Positions 54,818 through 62,358 of a DNA stretch of 64,000 nucleotides are shown piece after piece. The notes under the pieces were generated by a model. It saw only the letters and a program-made list of their open reading frames with translations, did not search any database and was not told where the DNA came from. The stretch is from Crossiella sp. SN42. Lineage in GTDB: Bacteria > Actinomycetota > Actinomycetes > Mycobacteriales > Pseudonocardiaceae. The DNA lies in contig NZ_JAMHIV010000012.1 in the NCBI RefSeq assembly GCF_023897065.1, positions 1 to 64,000 on the forward strand, in the 5' to 3' direction. How positions within the stretch are numbered: position 1 is the stretch's first letter; each line of letters begins with the position of its first letter. The position numbers and the translations under genes were made by a program.

Positions 54818-56475
54818 CGGGTGACCGCCTGGAACCGGCCGAGTGCGCGCAGCGCCATGCCGTGGGTGAAGCCGGGGTTGGCGTAGCGGCTGACCCGGCG
54901 GACGTACTCGTGCACCGGGTGCGGCGTCCACCCGCCACCGGGCAGGCGAGCCGCGAGTAGCCAGCGCACGCCGTCCGCGGCGGCCTCCCGCTCCCCCGCC
55001 GCCAGCAGCGAGGACACCGCCCAGCCGGTCTCCTCGACGGTGCCGGGCGCACCGTGCCCGTCCCCCCAGGACCCGTCGGCGTTGCGCGCGCCGAGCAGCC
55101 AGTCACGCGCCCGCACAGCGGCAGTGGACCCGGTCTGTCCACATCGGACAAAGGTCTCCAGCACCGCGGCGGTGCCCATCGTGTGCTCCCGGTACCAGAC
55201 CGACTCGTAGCCGCCGTCGGGCAGCTGCGCCCGGCCCAGCCAGCGCAGGGCGCGCCGGATCCGCTTGTCCCCGGCGGGCACGCCCGCGTCCAGCAGCGCG
55301 TCCACGGCCTGCGCGGTGGTCATCGGGCACGGGCCACTGTTGGCGACCTTGGTGTTGCGCACGCACAGGCCCCAGGAACCGCGGCTGTCCTGGCGGTCGC
55401 TGAGCCAGGCGACACCCTGGGCGATGGCCTGTTCCTGCCCGGTGCCGGGCGAGCGGGCCAGCACGGAGATGATCTCGCCGGTCTCCAGCACCGCGGGCCA
55501 GCCGTTGGGCCCCGACCAGCCCCAGAAACCCGGCGGGCAGCCGAAGGCCAGGAACGGCCGGTGTTGTTGCAGGCGCACGAACAACTCCCGGGCGGCGGCC
55601 ACTCCCGGGTGGTCGCGGTAGCCGGCCTCCAGCAGGCCGCGCGCGGCGTACATCGTCCAGGCCGCGTCCAGCGGGGTGGAGGCCCAGGAGCCGTCGGGGT
55701 GCATGGTGCGCCGGAACCAGCCCACCGCCGCCTCGACCATGTCCGGGGCCAGGCCCGCCCGCGCCAGTCCGGCGCAGACCAGGCCGGTCACCCACGCGTC
55801 CTCCGACCAGGAACCCGCCGAGCCCTCGTGCTCGAAGGCCTGCCGGATGCACAGGAGCGCCTTGGGTTCGGCCCAACGGGCCAGCCGCTGTTGCAGCCGG
55901 GTCAGCGGGCGGTGCCGGGTCTGGGCCAGGCCGAGCGCGGAGGCCATCGGCAGCCGCAGGTCGAACAGGCGGCGGTACAGCCCCGGCACCAGCGCGAGCT
56001 CCAGCGGGAAGCGGCGCATCTGGCTGGGGGCCAGCCAGCCGGCGAAGCCGTAGAACTGGCGGCACCACAGCACCACCTCCGGATGCGGGATCGCTTCCAG
56101 GCCGCCGTAGTCGTCCAGCCAGCGCCGTCCCGCCGCGACCTGCTCGGCGTTGCCCGCCGGGTCGACCAGGTGCAGGGCCGCCGCCGACACCGCGGTGGGG
56201 CCCGGTTCGCTCGGCAGGCCCGGCACCATCGCCCAGCCGCCGTCCTCGTTCTGCGTGCGGCGCAAGCGATCCGCACCGGCACCGATCAGGTCGGGCGCGC
56301 CACCGGGGTCGGCGAAGTGCAGCGCGGTGATCGCGCCCGCGGTGGCCAGGGTGGACCGCAGGCTGCTGGCCCCGTAGTCGAACACGCCGTCCGGCCGCTG
56401 CGCCGCCAGCAACGCCTCGGCGCCCTCCTCGATGGCGGTGGCGAGCTCTTCCGTGCCGGTGTGAGCCGAGGTCAT
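54814..56475 (-). CDS. Prenyltransferase/squalene-oxidase-repeat protein, class II terpene cyclase fold
   Basis: A 553-residue alpha-alpha barrel protein with at least six QW-type repeats (NEDGGWAM ~70, HPDGSWAS ~265, SRGSWGL ~380, LPDGGYESVW ~435, NADGSWGDG ~480, GGGWTPH ~525). Length and repeats match squalene-hopene-type cyclases, but the acid motif DxDD is not visible; the equivalent position seems to read CPMTTAQAVDALL. So it may start cyclisation differently (for example from an epoxide), or be non-catalytic. ATGA overlap with UbiA. ATG 56475 chosen by overlap; the longer frame is UbiA antisense-frame sequence. Confidence 0.85.
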   Translation of the reverse strand: MTSAHTGTEELATAIEEGAEALLAAQRPDGVFDYGASSLRSTLATAGAITALHFADPGGAPDLIGAGADRLRRTQNEDGGWAMVPGLPSEPGPTAVSAAALHLVDPAGNAEQVAAGRRWLDDYGGLEAIPHPEVVLWCRQFYGFAGWLAPSQMRRFPLELALVPGLYRRLFDLRLPMASALGLAQTRHRPLTRLQQRLARWAEPKALLCIRQAFEHEGSAGSWSEDAWVTGLVCAGLARAGLAPDMVEAAVGWFRRTMHPDGSWASTPLDAAWTMYAARGLLEAGYRDHPGVAAARELFVRLQQHRPFLAFGCPPGFWGWSGPNGWPAVLETGEIISVLARSPGTGQEQAIAQGVAWLSDRQDSRGSWGLCVRNTKVANSGPCPMTTAQAVDALLDAGVPAGDKRIRRALRWLGRAQLPDGGYESVWYREHTMGTAAVLETFVRCGQTGSTAAVRARDWLLGARNADGSWGDGHGAPGTVEETGWAVSSLLAAGEREAAADGVRWLLAARLPGGGWTPHPVHEYVRRVSRYANPGFTHGMALRALGRFQAVTR

Positions 56476-57473
56476 GTCCGGTCCCCTCCCCCGGCCTGCG
56501 CCGGGAACTCGTGGCGGGCCCGCATCCGGGCCTGGACGACGATCGAGAACGCCAGCGCGGGCAGCAGCACCAGCAGGGCGGTGCCAGGACCCGTGGCCCC
56601 GGCCACCACGGCGGCCGCGAGCACGAGCCGTTCGGCCACCAGCAGTTCGTGGGCGCGCAACGCTCGGCGCGCGGTCAGGCCGACAGGTCGGGCTGTCGCC
56701 AGTGCGCAGCCGCCGACCACTGCGGCGACAGTGAACAGGGCCAGCTGGGGGCCGGGCCGGGGGGCCAGGAACGCACCGGCCACCAGCGCGGCGATGCCCG
56801 CCGCCCACAGCGTCGCGGCCAGCCGCACCGCCGCGACCACCCCGTGCCGCACCGGCACCGACCGGTAGCCGCCCGCCCGGTCGCCATCAACGTCCCGGAC
56901 CGTGCCGATCAGGTTGGACGCGGTGTCGTGCAACAGAAATCCGGCGGCCACCGGCGCGAGGGCCCACGGCGGCCAGGGGACCGCGGTCATCGCGCCGACC
57001 GCCAGCGCGAGCGCGGAGAGCACGCCCCGGCTCAGGTTCCCGGCGAAGCCCATGCGCTTGAACACCGCGCTGTAGGCGACGATCCCGCTCATGGTCACCG
57101 CGAACACCGGCAGGATCCGCCAGTTGACCGCGACCGCACCCGCCAGCGAGGCTGCCGCGCAGCCGATCCCGCACCACAGCGCCGTGCCGGGGGCGAGCCT
57201 GCCGGAGGGGATCGGGCGCTGAGGTTTGGCGATCGCGTCCAGGTCCCGGTCGAAGTAGTCGCCCAGGTAGTGCCCGGACAGCCAGCCCAGCACCGGCGAC
57301 AGCACCGCGACGAGCAGCCCGGCGGGTCCCGCACCACCTGCCGCCAGCGCGCCGGCCAGCCCCAGCAGCGCCGGATAACACGTCGTGTACGGCCGCCAGG
57401 TCTGCCAGTGCGCCAGTGCCCGCTCGCGCACCGGCCTGCCGCTGCGACCGAGCTCGCGCAGATCAGCGGTCAC
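56472..57473 (-). CDS. UbiA-family aromatic/membrane prenyltransferase
   Basis: A 333-residue integral membrane protein with about eight helices. Two Asp-rich Mg-diphosphate motifs: DYFDRDLDA (~78, form of NDxxDxxxD) and DVDGDRAGGY (~198). It transfers the polyprenyl group made by the next enzyme to an acceptor, probably derived from the aminotransferase step. GTG 57473 overlaps the polyprenyl synthase gene by 11 bp. Confidence 0.93.
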   Translation of the reverse strand: MTADLRELGRSGRPVRERALAHWQTWRPYTTCYPALLGLAGALAAGGAGPAGLLVAVLSPVLGWLSGHYLGDYFDRDLDAIAKPQRPIPSGRLAPGTALWCGIGCAAASLAGAVAVNWRILPVFAVTMSGIVAYSAVFKRMGFAGNLSRGVLSALALAVGAMTAVPWPPWALAPVAAGFLLHDTASNLIGTVRDVDGDRAGGYRSVPVRHGVVAAVRLAATLWAAGIAALVAGAFLAPRPGPQLALFTVAAVVGGCALATARPVGLTARRALRAHELLVAERLVLAAAVVAGATGPGTALLVLLPALAFSIVVQARMRARHEFPAQAGGGDRT

Positions 57474-58470
57474 GGTCGACCGCGATCTCGGCAAGGGCGG
57501 CGAGCCTGCCCGCGGCGGCGGTCCCCGGCAGTTCGGGCAGCCGCGCCACGGCGAGCGCGGACCGCTCCCGCGCGCCCTCCCTGGCGGTGCCGAGCGCGCC
57601 ACTGCCGAGCACGGCGAAGCGGAGCAGCTCCAGCGCCTCGGCGGGTTCGACCGAGCCGGACAGCGCGGTCTCCACCGCCCGCCGGTGCCCGGTCTCGCCG
57701 TCGCGGTGGGCGATCAGCACCGGCCAGGTCGGCCGGAGGTTGGCCGCGTCGCTGGTGGTGGGCTTGCCCGCGGCGGCGCAGCCGTCCAGGTAGGGCAGCA
57801 GGTCGTCGTACATCTGGAAGGCCACCCCGGTGTGGTGGCCGAAGTCGGCGAGCAGGTCGGCCTGCCCGGCCGTGCCGCCGCCGAGCAGCGCGCCGACCCG
57901 GCAGGCGGCGCGGAACAGCGCGCCGGTCTTGAACGCGGCCACGTCGAGGTAGTCGCTCAGGCCGCTGCCGGGCCGCCCCGCGCCCGGCGGCACCATCGCG
58001 GACTCGAGCACCTGGCCGCGGCAGAGGTCACCGCCCGCGCGGGCCAGCTCGGCCACGGCCGCGACGACCGCCTGCGGGGGCGCGGCACTCTCGGCCGCGG
58101 CGGCGAACAGGTCGAACAGCAGCGCGTCGCCGGTGACGATCGCGTCCGCAATGCCGTGCCGGGCGTGCACCGAGGGCCGGCCCCGGCGCAGGTCGTCGCC
58201 GTCAATGATGTCGTCGTGCACCAGCGAGGCCACGTGCAGGTGCTCCACCGCCACCGCCGCGGGCAGCACGGCGCCTGCCTGGCCGCCGACGGCTTCCGCG
58301 GCCGCGATGAGCATCAGCGGGCGCAGCAGCTTGCCCGGCACCGCCATGGCGTAGCGGGTCAGCTCGTCAAGCCGGTCGCCGCCGCGGCGGCGGTCGGCCA
58401 GCGCCTCCCGGATCAGCGCGAGGGCGTCCCCGGCAGGCGGGCGCAGCGCCGGGCTGACCGTGCCAGTCAC
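57463..58470 (-). CDS. Polyprenyl diphosphate synthase (trans-type, likely C20 or longer)
   Basis: A 335-residue isoprenyl diphosphate synthase. First Asp-rich motif VHDDIIDGDD (~88), second FQMYDDLLPYLDG (~220). The residue five before the first DDxxD is Ala, a small side chain, which in this family usually allows chains of at least geranylgeranyl length. Substrates IPP and an allylic diphosphate. GTG 58470 overlaps the aminotransferase stop (GTGA). Exact chain length needs assay. Confidence 0.94.
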   Translation of the reverse strand: MTGTVSPALRPPAGDALALIREALADRRRGGDRLDELTRYAMAVPGKLLRPLMLIAAAEAVGGQAGAVLPAAVAVEHLHVASLVHDDIIDGDDLRRGRPSVHARHGIADAIVTGDALLFDLFAAAAESAAPPQAVVAAVAELARAGGDLCRGQVLESAMVPPGAGRPGSGLSDYLDVAAFKTGALFRAACRVGALLGGGTAGQADLLADFGHHTGVAFQMYDDLLPYLDGCAAAGKPTTSDAANLRPTWPVLIAHRDGETGHRRAVETALSGSVEPAEALELLRFAVLGSGALGTAREGARERSALAVARLPELPGTAAAGRLAALAEIAVDRDR

Positions 58471-59492
58471 CGGAGTGCCCCCTCGGTCTGCGGGGCGGCC
58501 AGCGCGGCGAAGGCCCGGGCGGCGGCCAGCACAACATCGTTTGCGTGCGGCAGCCCGGTGCTCACCCGCACCCCGCCCGCCACCTCGCGCACGGCCACGC
58601 CGTGCCCGGCCAGGTGCGCGATGAACTCCTGGTTGCGCGCGCCCAGCCGGACCCACAGGTAGTTCCCGCCACTGGGTGGCACGTCGAAGCCCAGCTCGGT
58701 CAGCCCCCGGCGCACCCGGTCGCGCTCGGCGGCGACCTCGCGGCACTGCTCGCGCATGCGGGCACCGGCATCCAGCGCGGCCAGCGCCGCGGCCTGGGCC
58801 ACCGTCGGCACCCGGTGGAACGGACTCGTCCGGCGCAGCGGGGCCACCAGCTCCTCGGCACCGGTGAGGTAACCGACGCGTAGCCCGATCAGCCCGTGCG
58901 ACTTGGAGAACGTGCGCACCACAGCCACCCGACGGTCCTTTGTGGACAACCCCGCCGCGTCCGCGATGGCGGCCGGATCGGCGAACTCCCGGTAGGCCTC
59001 GTCGACGAGCAGCACCACGTGCGCGGGCAGCGCCGCCAGCAACGCGGTCAGCTCGCCGGTGCCGAGCACCTCGCCGGTGGGATTGTTGGGGTTGCACACC
59101 AGCACAACCCGGGTCCGGTCGGTGACCGCCGCGGCCAGGGCGTCCAGGTCCTGACCGCCCCGGCTGTCCCCGGGCACGGCGACCGGTTCGGCGCCGGCGT
59201 TGCGGATCAGCAGCGGGTAGAGGTCGAAGGAGGGCCAGGTGTGCAGCACCTCGCTGCCCGGCCCGCAGTGCGCGGTCAGGAACTGCTGCAACAGCGCCCC
59301 GGACCCAGCCCCGGCGACCACCCGGCCGGCCGTGACACCGAGCTCGGCGGCCAGCCGGTCCTCCAGCCGGGCGGCGAGCGCGTCCCCGGTCAGGTTGACC
59401 GAGCCGAGCGAGTCCACCAGGGCCTCGCGCACCCCCGGCAACATCGGCCAGTGGTTCTCGTTCAGCGCCAATTGATGAATTATCCGATCCAA
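58467..59492 (-). CDS. PLP-dependent class I/II aminotransferase (HisC-like)
   Basis: A 341-residue aminotransferase. NPNNPTGEVLG (~135), DEAYREF (~165), the PLP Lys in TFSKSHGLIGLRVGY (~195) and RVSTG (~318). Relatives use histidinol phosphate or aromatic amino acids. Start is TTG 59492, with GAGGAAGG ~9 nt upstream; no ATG fits. First gene of the five-gene operon, which suggests it makes or modifies the prenyl acceptor. About 350 residues is the family's normal size. Confidence 0.92.
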   Translation of the reverse strand: MDRIIHQLALNENHWPMLPGVREALVDSLGSVNLTGDALAARLEDRLAAELGVTAGRVVAGAGSGALLQQFLTAHCGPGSEVLHTWPSFDLYPLLIRNAGAEPVAVPGDSRGGQDLDALAAAVTDRTRVVLVCNPNNPTGEVLGTGELTALLAALPAHVVLLVDEAYREFADPAAIADAAGLSTKDRRVAVVRTFSKSHGLIGLRVGYLTGAEELVAPLRRTSPFHRVPTVAQAAALAALDAGARMREQCREVAAERDRVRRGLTELGFDVPPSGGNYLWVRLGARNQEFIAHLAGHGVAVREVAGGVRVSTGLPHANDVVLAAARAFAALAAPQTEGALR

Positions 59493-59583
59493 TTCACATG
59501 CCTTCCTCGGAAAACAAGATGACTGATCAGAATGTCGACCCTACGCACGGCGGGCACGCATTTGTGACACCACTCAGCGCGCT

Positions 59584-59662
59584 TTGCCCGCTTCGACAAG
59601 CCATTTGCCCCTTCGGGCAAGATTCCCGGAATTTGACGAGAACCCGCCAAGCACAGCGCTTG
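59584..59662. promoter_or_regulatory. Cluster of CAAG/CTTG repeats upstream of the terpenoid operon
   Basis: TTTGCCCGCTTCG (59584 on) and TTTGCCCCTTCG (59604 on) are near-identical direct repeats 20 bp apart; TTGCCC-CTTC-GGGCAA (59605-59620) is an inverted repeat, as is CAAGC-ACAGC-GCTTG (59648-59662). They lie 90-170 bp upstream of the aminotransferase start and may be activator sites. 59498-59692 is open in one plus frame but does not look like a protein. Confidence 0.35.
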
Positions 59663-59779
59663 CCTTCTGCCGCAAAGGCACTTGTCAAATGAATGCAATA
59701 CAAAAATCTGGCAGATGCCCTACTGTTGCCGAGGTACCTGGACGGTCTGCGGCGCGCGCGGGACCGGGGTGCGGTCAGG

Positions 59780-60803
59780 GACTTCCCCGAGCCCTCGGCG
59801 GCGCGGCGGTCAAGCGGTCGCTCAACGCCGCCATCGGCGCCTACCTGAATGGGGACAAGGCGCCGCTGCGGCAGGAGCTCGACGCCCTGCGCGACGGGCT
59901 GCCCACCACCATCCCGCCGGCCCCTGCCATGTTCGCGGCTTCGCTGAGCTACACGTGCGGCGACGCCCAGTACCCATTCCGGCGAAGCTCGGCGCCCGCT
60001 CAGCGCAAGGCCGAGCTGGCTGCGTTCTACGCCCGGGAAAAGCCGTACGCCCCGTTCACCGCGGCGGAGGCGGAGGGCGAGTTCGGCACGCGCCTCAACC
60101 TCTGCCTGCACTGCCGACCCCGCGGCACAGTCCGCCGGTCGCCACCGCGTACCCGGCGGTGCCGGTCCTGGTGACCGGCGGCCAGCTGGATGCGAACACC
60201 CCGCCGGTACGGGCCAAGCCGGTGGCGGACCGCTTTCCGCGCGGGGTCTTCGTCGAGCACGGCTACGTCTCGCACGCTTCCTGGGCGCAGCCGGACCCCA
60301 CCGGCAGTTGGTGCCAGCGCGACTTCCTGCGCGAGTTCCTGACCCACCCGCACCGGCCGGTGGGCCAGGGCTGCCAGTCACCCGCCTACCAGGTGCTCGG
60401 CCGGTATCCGCTGCACGCCACCGACATCCCCGCGGCGGCGACCGCCGAGCTGTCCCCGCGCCAGCGCACCATCCTGGCCGCGGCCTTCGCCACGGCCCGG
60501 GATGCCGCCATGCACCGCCAGCCCGGCAACTTCACCCCGGCGCGGCTGCCGGGACTGCGCGGCGGTGAGCTCATCTTTCCCAGTGACAGCAACGACATCG
60601 CGCTCGAGGAGGTCCGCCACGTCAGGGACCTGGCGGTGTCCGGCAAGATCACTTTTGCCGGCCCGCAACGCGCGCTGGCCGAGCTGCGCCTGGCGAACAG
60701 CGCGCTGTCCTTCTCCTGGGCGAGTCTGGACCCCGGCCGGGAGATCACGGTGACCGGGGTGTTCGACGGCACCGCGTTCACAGCCGGGCTGTCCGCCTTC
60801 TGA
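59780..60803 (+). pseudogene. Secreted tripeptidyl aminopeptidase-like hydrolase (TAP-like), 5'-truncated and frameshifted
   Basis: Frame 1 carries AAIGAYLNGDKAPLRQELDA, LSYTCGD and AEGEFGTRLNLCLH to about 60112. The protein then continues in another frame as PTPRHSPPV, AYPAVPVLVTGGQLDANTPP (catalytic Asp region) and VFVEHGYVSHASW (catalytic His region) to the stop at 60803. Restoring one G after CACTG at ~60113 (giving the family's Trp) would join the frames. The N-terminal half with signal peptide and Ser nucleophile is absent. A 51-codon ORF at 59693-59848 overlaps the broken start and is probably not a gene. Confidence 0.72.
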
Positions 60804-60809
60804 CCAGCG

Positions 60810-60838
60810 GTGGCTGCTCGCCCCGTGCGAGCAGCCAC
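60810..60838. terminator. Hairpin between the broken peptidase and RidA
   Basis: Arms GTGGCTGCTCG and CGAGCAGCCAC with a 7-nt loop; convergent position. Confidence 0.65.
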
Positions 60839-60884
60839 CCACTCCTGCCCCTTGGTGTTGGGACCTACCGCACCGAACACCGCA

Positions 60885-61286
60885 TCACGCGACCGCGGTC
60901 CCCTCCAGCTCGACCATCAGGCCGGGGATCGCCAGCCGGTTCACCCCGAGCATCGTGGTGGCCGGGGCGACCCCGGCCGCGGCCAGTCGCGCGGCCAGCA
61001 CGCCGTAGTGCGGGAACAGCTGGTCGACGTCGGTGGTGTAGACGTTGAGCCGGACCAGGTTCGCCAGGGACATGCCCGCTTCGGCGAGCACGGCCTCCAG
61101 ATTGTCCAGGGTCAGGGCCAGCTGTGCCGCCAGGTCACCGGCGTGCTGGGCCTGGCCGTCCTCGCTCATCGCGGTCTGCCCGGAGCAGTACAGGGTCCGG
61201 GTGTGCCCGGAGACCAGTTCGCCCTGGTTGTACCCCAGCTCCACCGACCACTGCCACGGGTTGACCGCCGTTCGCCGCACTGCCAC
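60885..61286 (-). CDS. RidA/YjgF-family enamine/imine deaminase
   Basis: A 133-residue trimeric-barrel protein. LVRLNVYTTDVDQLFPHYGV (~78) and TMLGVNRLAIPGLMVELEGT (~112) are the family signatures; the catalytic Arg of canonical RidA (usually in 'PAR.') is here within VNRLAIPG. It hydrolyses reactive enamine intermediates or a related compound. Divergent from the WYL regulator, which probably controls it. Confidence 0.9.
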   Translation of the reverse strand: MAVRRTAVNPWQWSVELGYNQGELVSGHTRTLYCSGQTAMSEDGQAQHAGDLAAQLALTLDNLEAVLAEAGMSLANLVRLNVYTTDVDQLFPHYGVLAARLAAAGVAPATTMLGVNRLAIPGLMVELEGTAVA

Positions 61287-61341
61287 ATCAGCTCCATCTG
61301 GTTCATCGAGGTGCCCTGTCGCCCTGAACCTGCCACCGAAT

Positions 61342-61360
61342 CACGACATCCTGTGTCGTG
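61342..61360. promoter_or_regulatory. Palindromic operator between RidA and WYL genes
   Basis: CACGACA-TCCTG-TGTCGTG, perfect 7-bp arms, 20 bp before the WYL regulator ATG and 55 bp before RidA. Likely site for the WYL regulator at both promoters. Confidence 0.6.
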
Positions 61361-61380
61361 TATTCCGCTACCGTTTCCGT

Positions 61381-62358
61381 ATGCGCGCCGACCGGTTGGT
61401 CTCACTGGTGCTGCTGCTGCGCCAGCGCGGCCGGCTGTCCGCGGGCACGCTGGCCCGCGAGTTGGAGGTGTCCACCCGCACCGTGCTGCGGGACATCGAG
61501 GCGCTGTCCGCGGCCGGCGTTCCGGTCTACGCCGAACGCGGCAGGCACGGCGGTTTTGCCCTGTTGCCCGGCTTCCACACCGAGCTCACCGGGCTGAACC
61601 ACGACGAGGCGCTCGCCCTGCTGGTGGCCGGATCACGGCGCGGCGCGCAGGTGTTCGGCCTCGGCTCGGCGCTGGCTTCGGCCATGCTCAAGGTGGTGGA
61701 CGCGCTGCCGGAAGGTCATCGGGACACCGCGGCCGGCGTGGCCGAGCGATTGCTCATCGACCCGGAGACCGACCTGCTCTCCCGCCGCGTGGCCGCCGAG
61801 GAGGCGCCGGACACCGTAGTGGCCGAGGTCCGGCGCGCGGTGTTCGCCGGGCGCAAGCTGCGCATCCACTACGCGGCCACCGGCCAGGCGCCCCAGTGGC
61901 GCACGGTGGATCCGATCGGCCTGGTCACCGTGCGGGAGCAGGGTTACCTGCTGGCCACCAGGTCTGGCGCGGAGCGCACCTATCGGCTGTTCCGGGTGCT
62001 GGCCGCCGAGGCGCTCGCCGAACCCGCGGAGCGCGCGGCCCGGGTCGATCTGGACCGGGCCTGGCGGGAACGCAGCACGCGGTTCCGCACCGGCGGCGAC
62101 CAGGTCGCCGTGCTGGCCAGGGTGAGCCCGGTGCGGCGGGAGGAGCTGGTGGACACCGCGCTGGCCGTGCGCGCCGAGGAAACCGACGCGGATGGCTGGC
62201 TGCGGCTGGAGGTGAGCTTCCAGGACGCCCGGCACGCCGAATGGGCCCTGTGGCAGCTCAGCACGGACGCGGAAGCCCTTGCCCCGCAATGGTTGCGCGC
62301 CAAGCTGCGGGAACGCGCCGCCGCGATCGCCAGTCGCTACACAGCGGACACGACCTAG
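61381..62358 (+). CDS. HTH/WYL-domain transcriptional regulator
   Basis: A 325-residue DeoR-like regulator: N-terminal HTH (RLSAGTLARELEVSTRTVLR, ~18-37), WYL ligand domain (~140-225, RKLRIHYAATGQAPQWRTVD; the WYL core is diverged) and a WCX C-terminal domain. ATG 61381 chosen because the HTH starts 5 residues in; the longer frame is RidA promoter sequence. Its TAG stop overlaps the TAG of the convergent gene within CTAG. Confidence 0.92.
   Translation: MRADRLVSLVLLLRQRGRLSAGTLARELEVSTRTVLRDIEALSAAGVPVYAERGRHGGFALLPGFHTELTGLNHDEALALLVAGSRRGAQVFGLGSALASAMLKVVDALPEGHRDTAAGVAERLLIDPETDLLSRRVAAEEAPDTVVAEVRRAVFAGRKLRIHYAATGQAPQWRTVDPIGLVTVREQGYLLATRSGAERTYRLFRVLAAEALAEPAERAARVDLDRAWRERSTRFRTGGDQVAVLARVSPVRREELVDTALAVRAEETDADGWLRLEVSFQDARHAEWALWQLSTDAEALAPQWLRAKLRERAAAIASRYTADTT

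Noticed and set aside
59498-59692. 65-codon plus-strand ORF upstream of the terpenoid operon
   Set aside because: No G/C third-position bias and it overlaps the promoter repeats; more likely non-coding.
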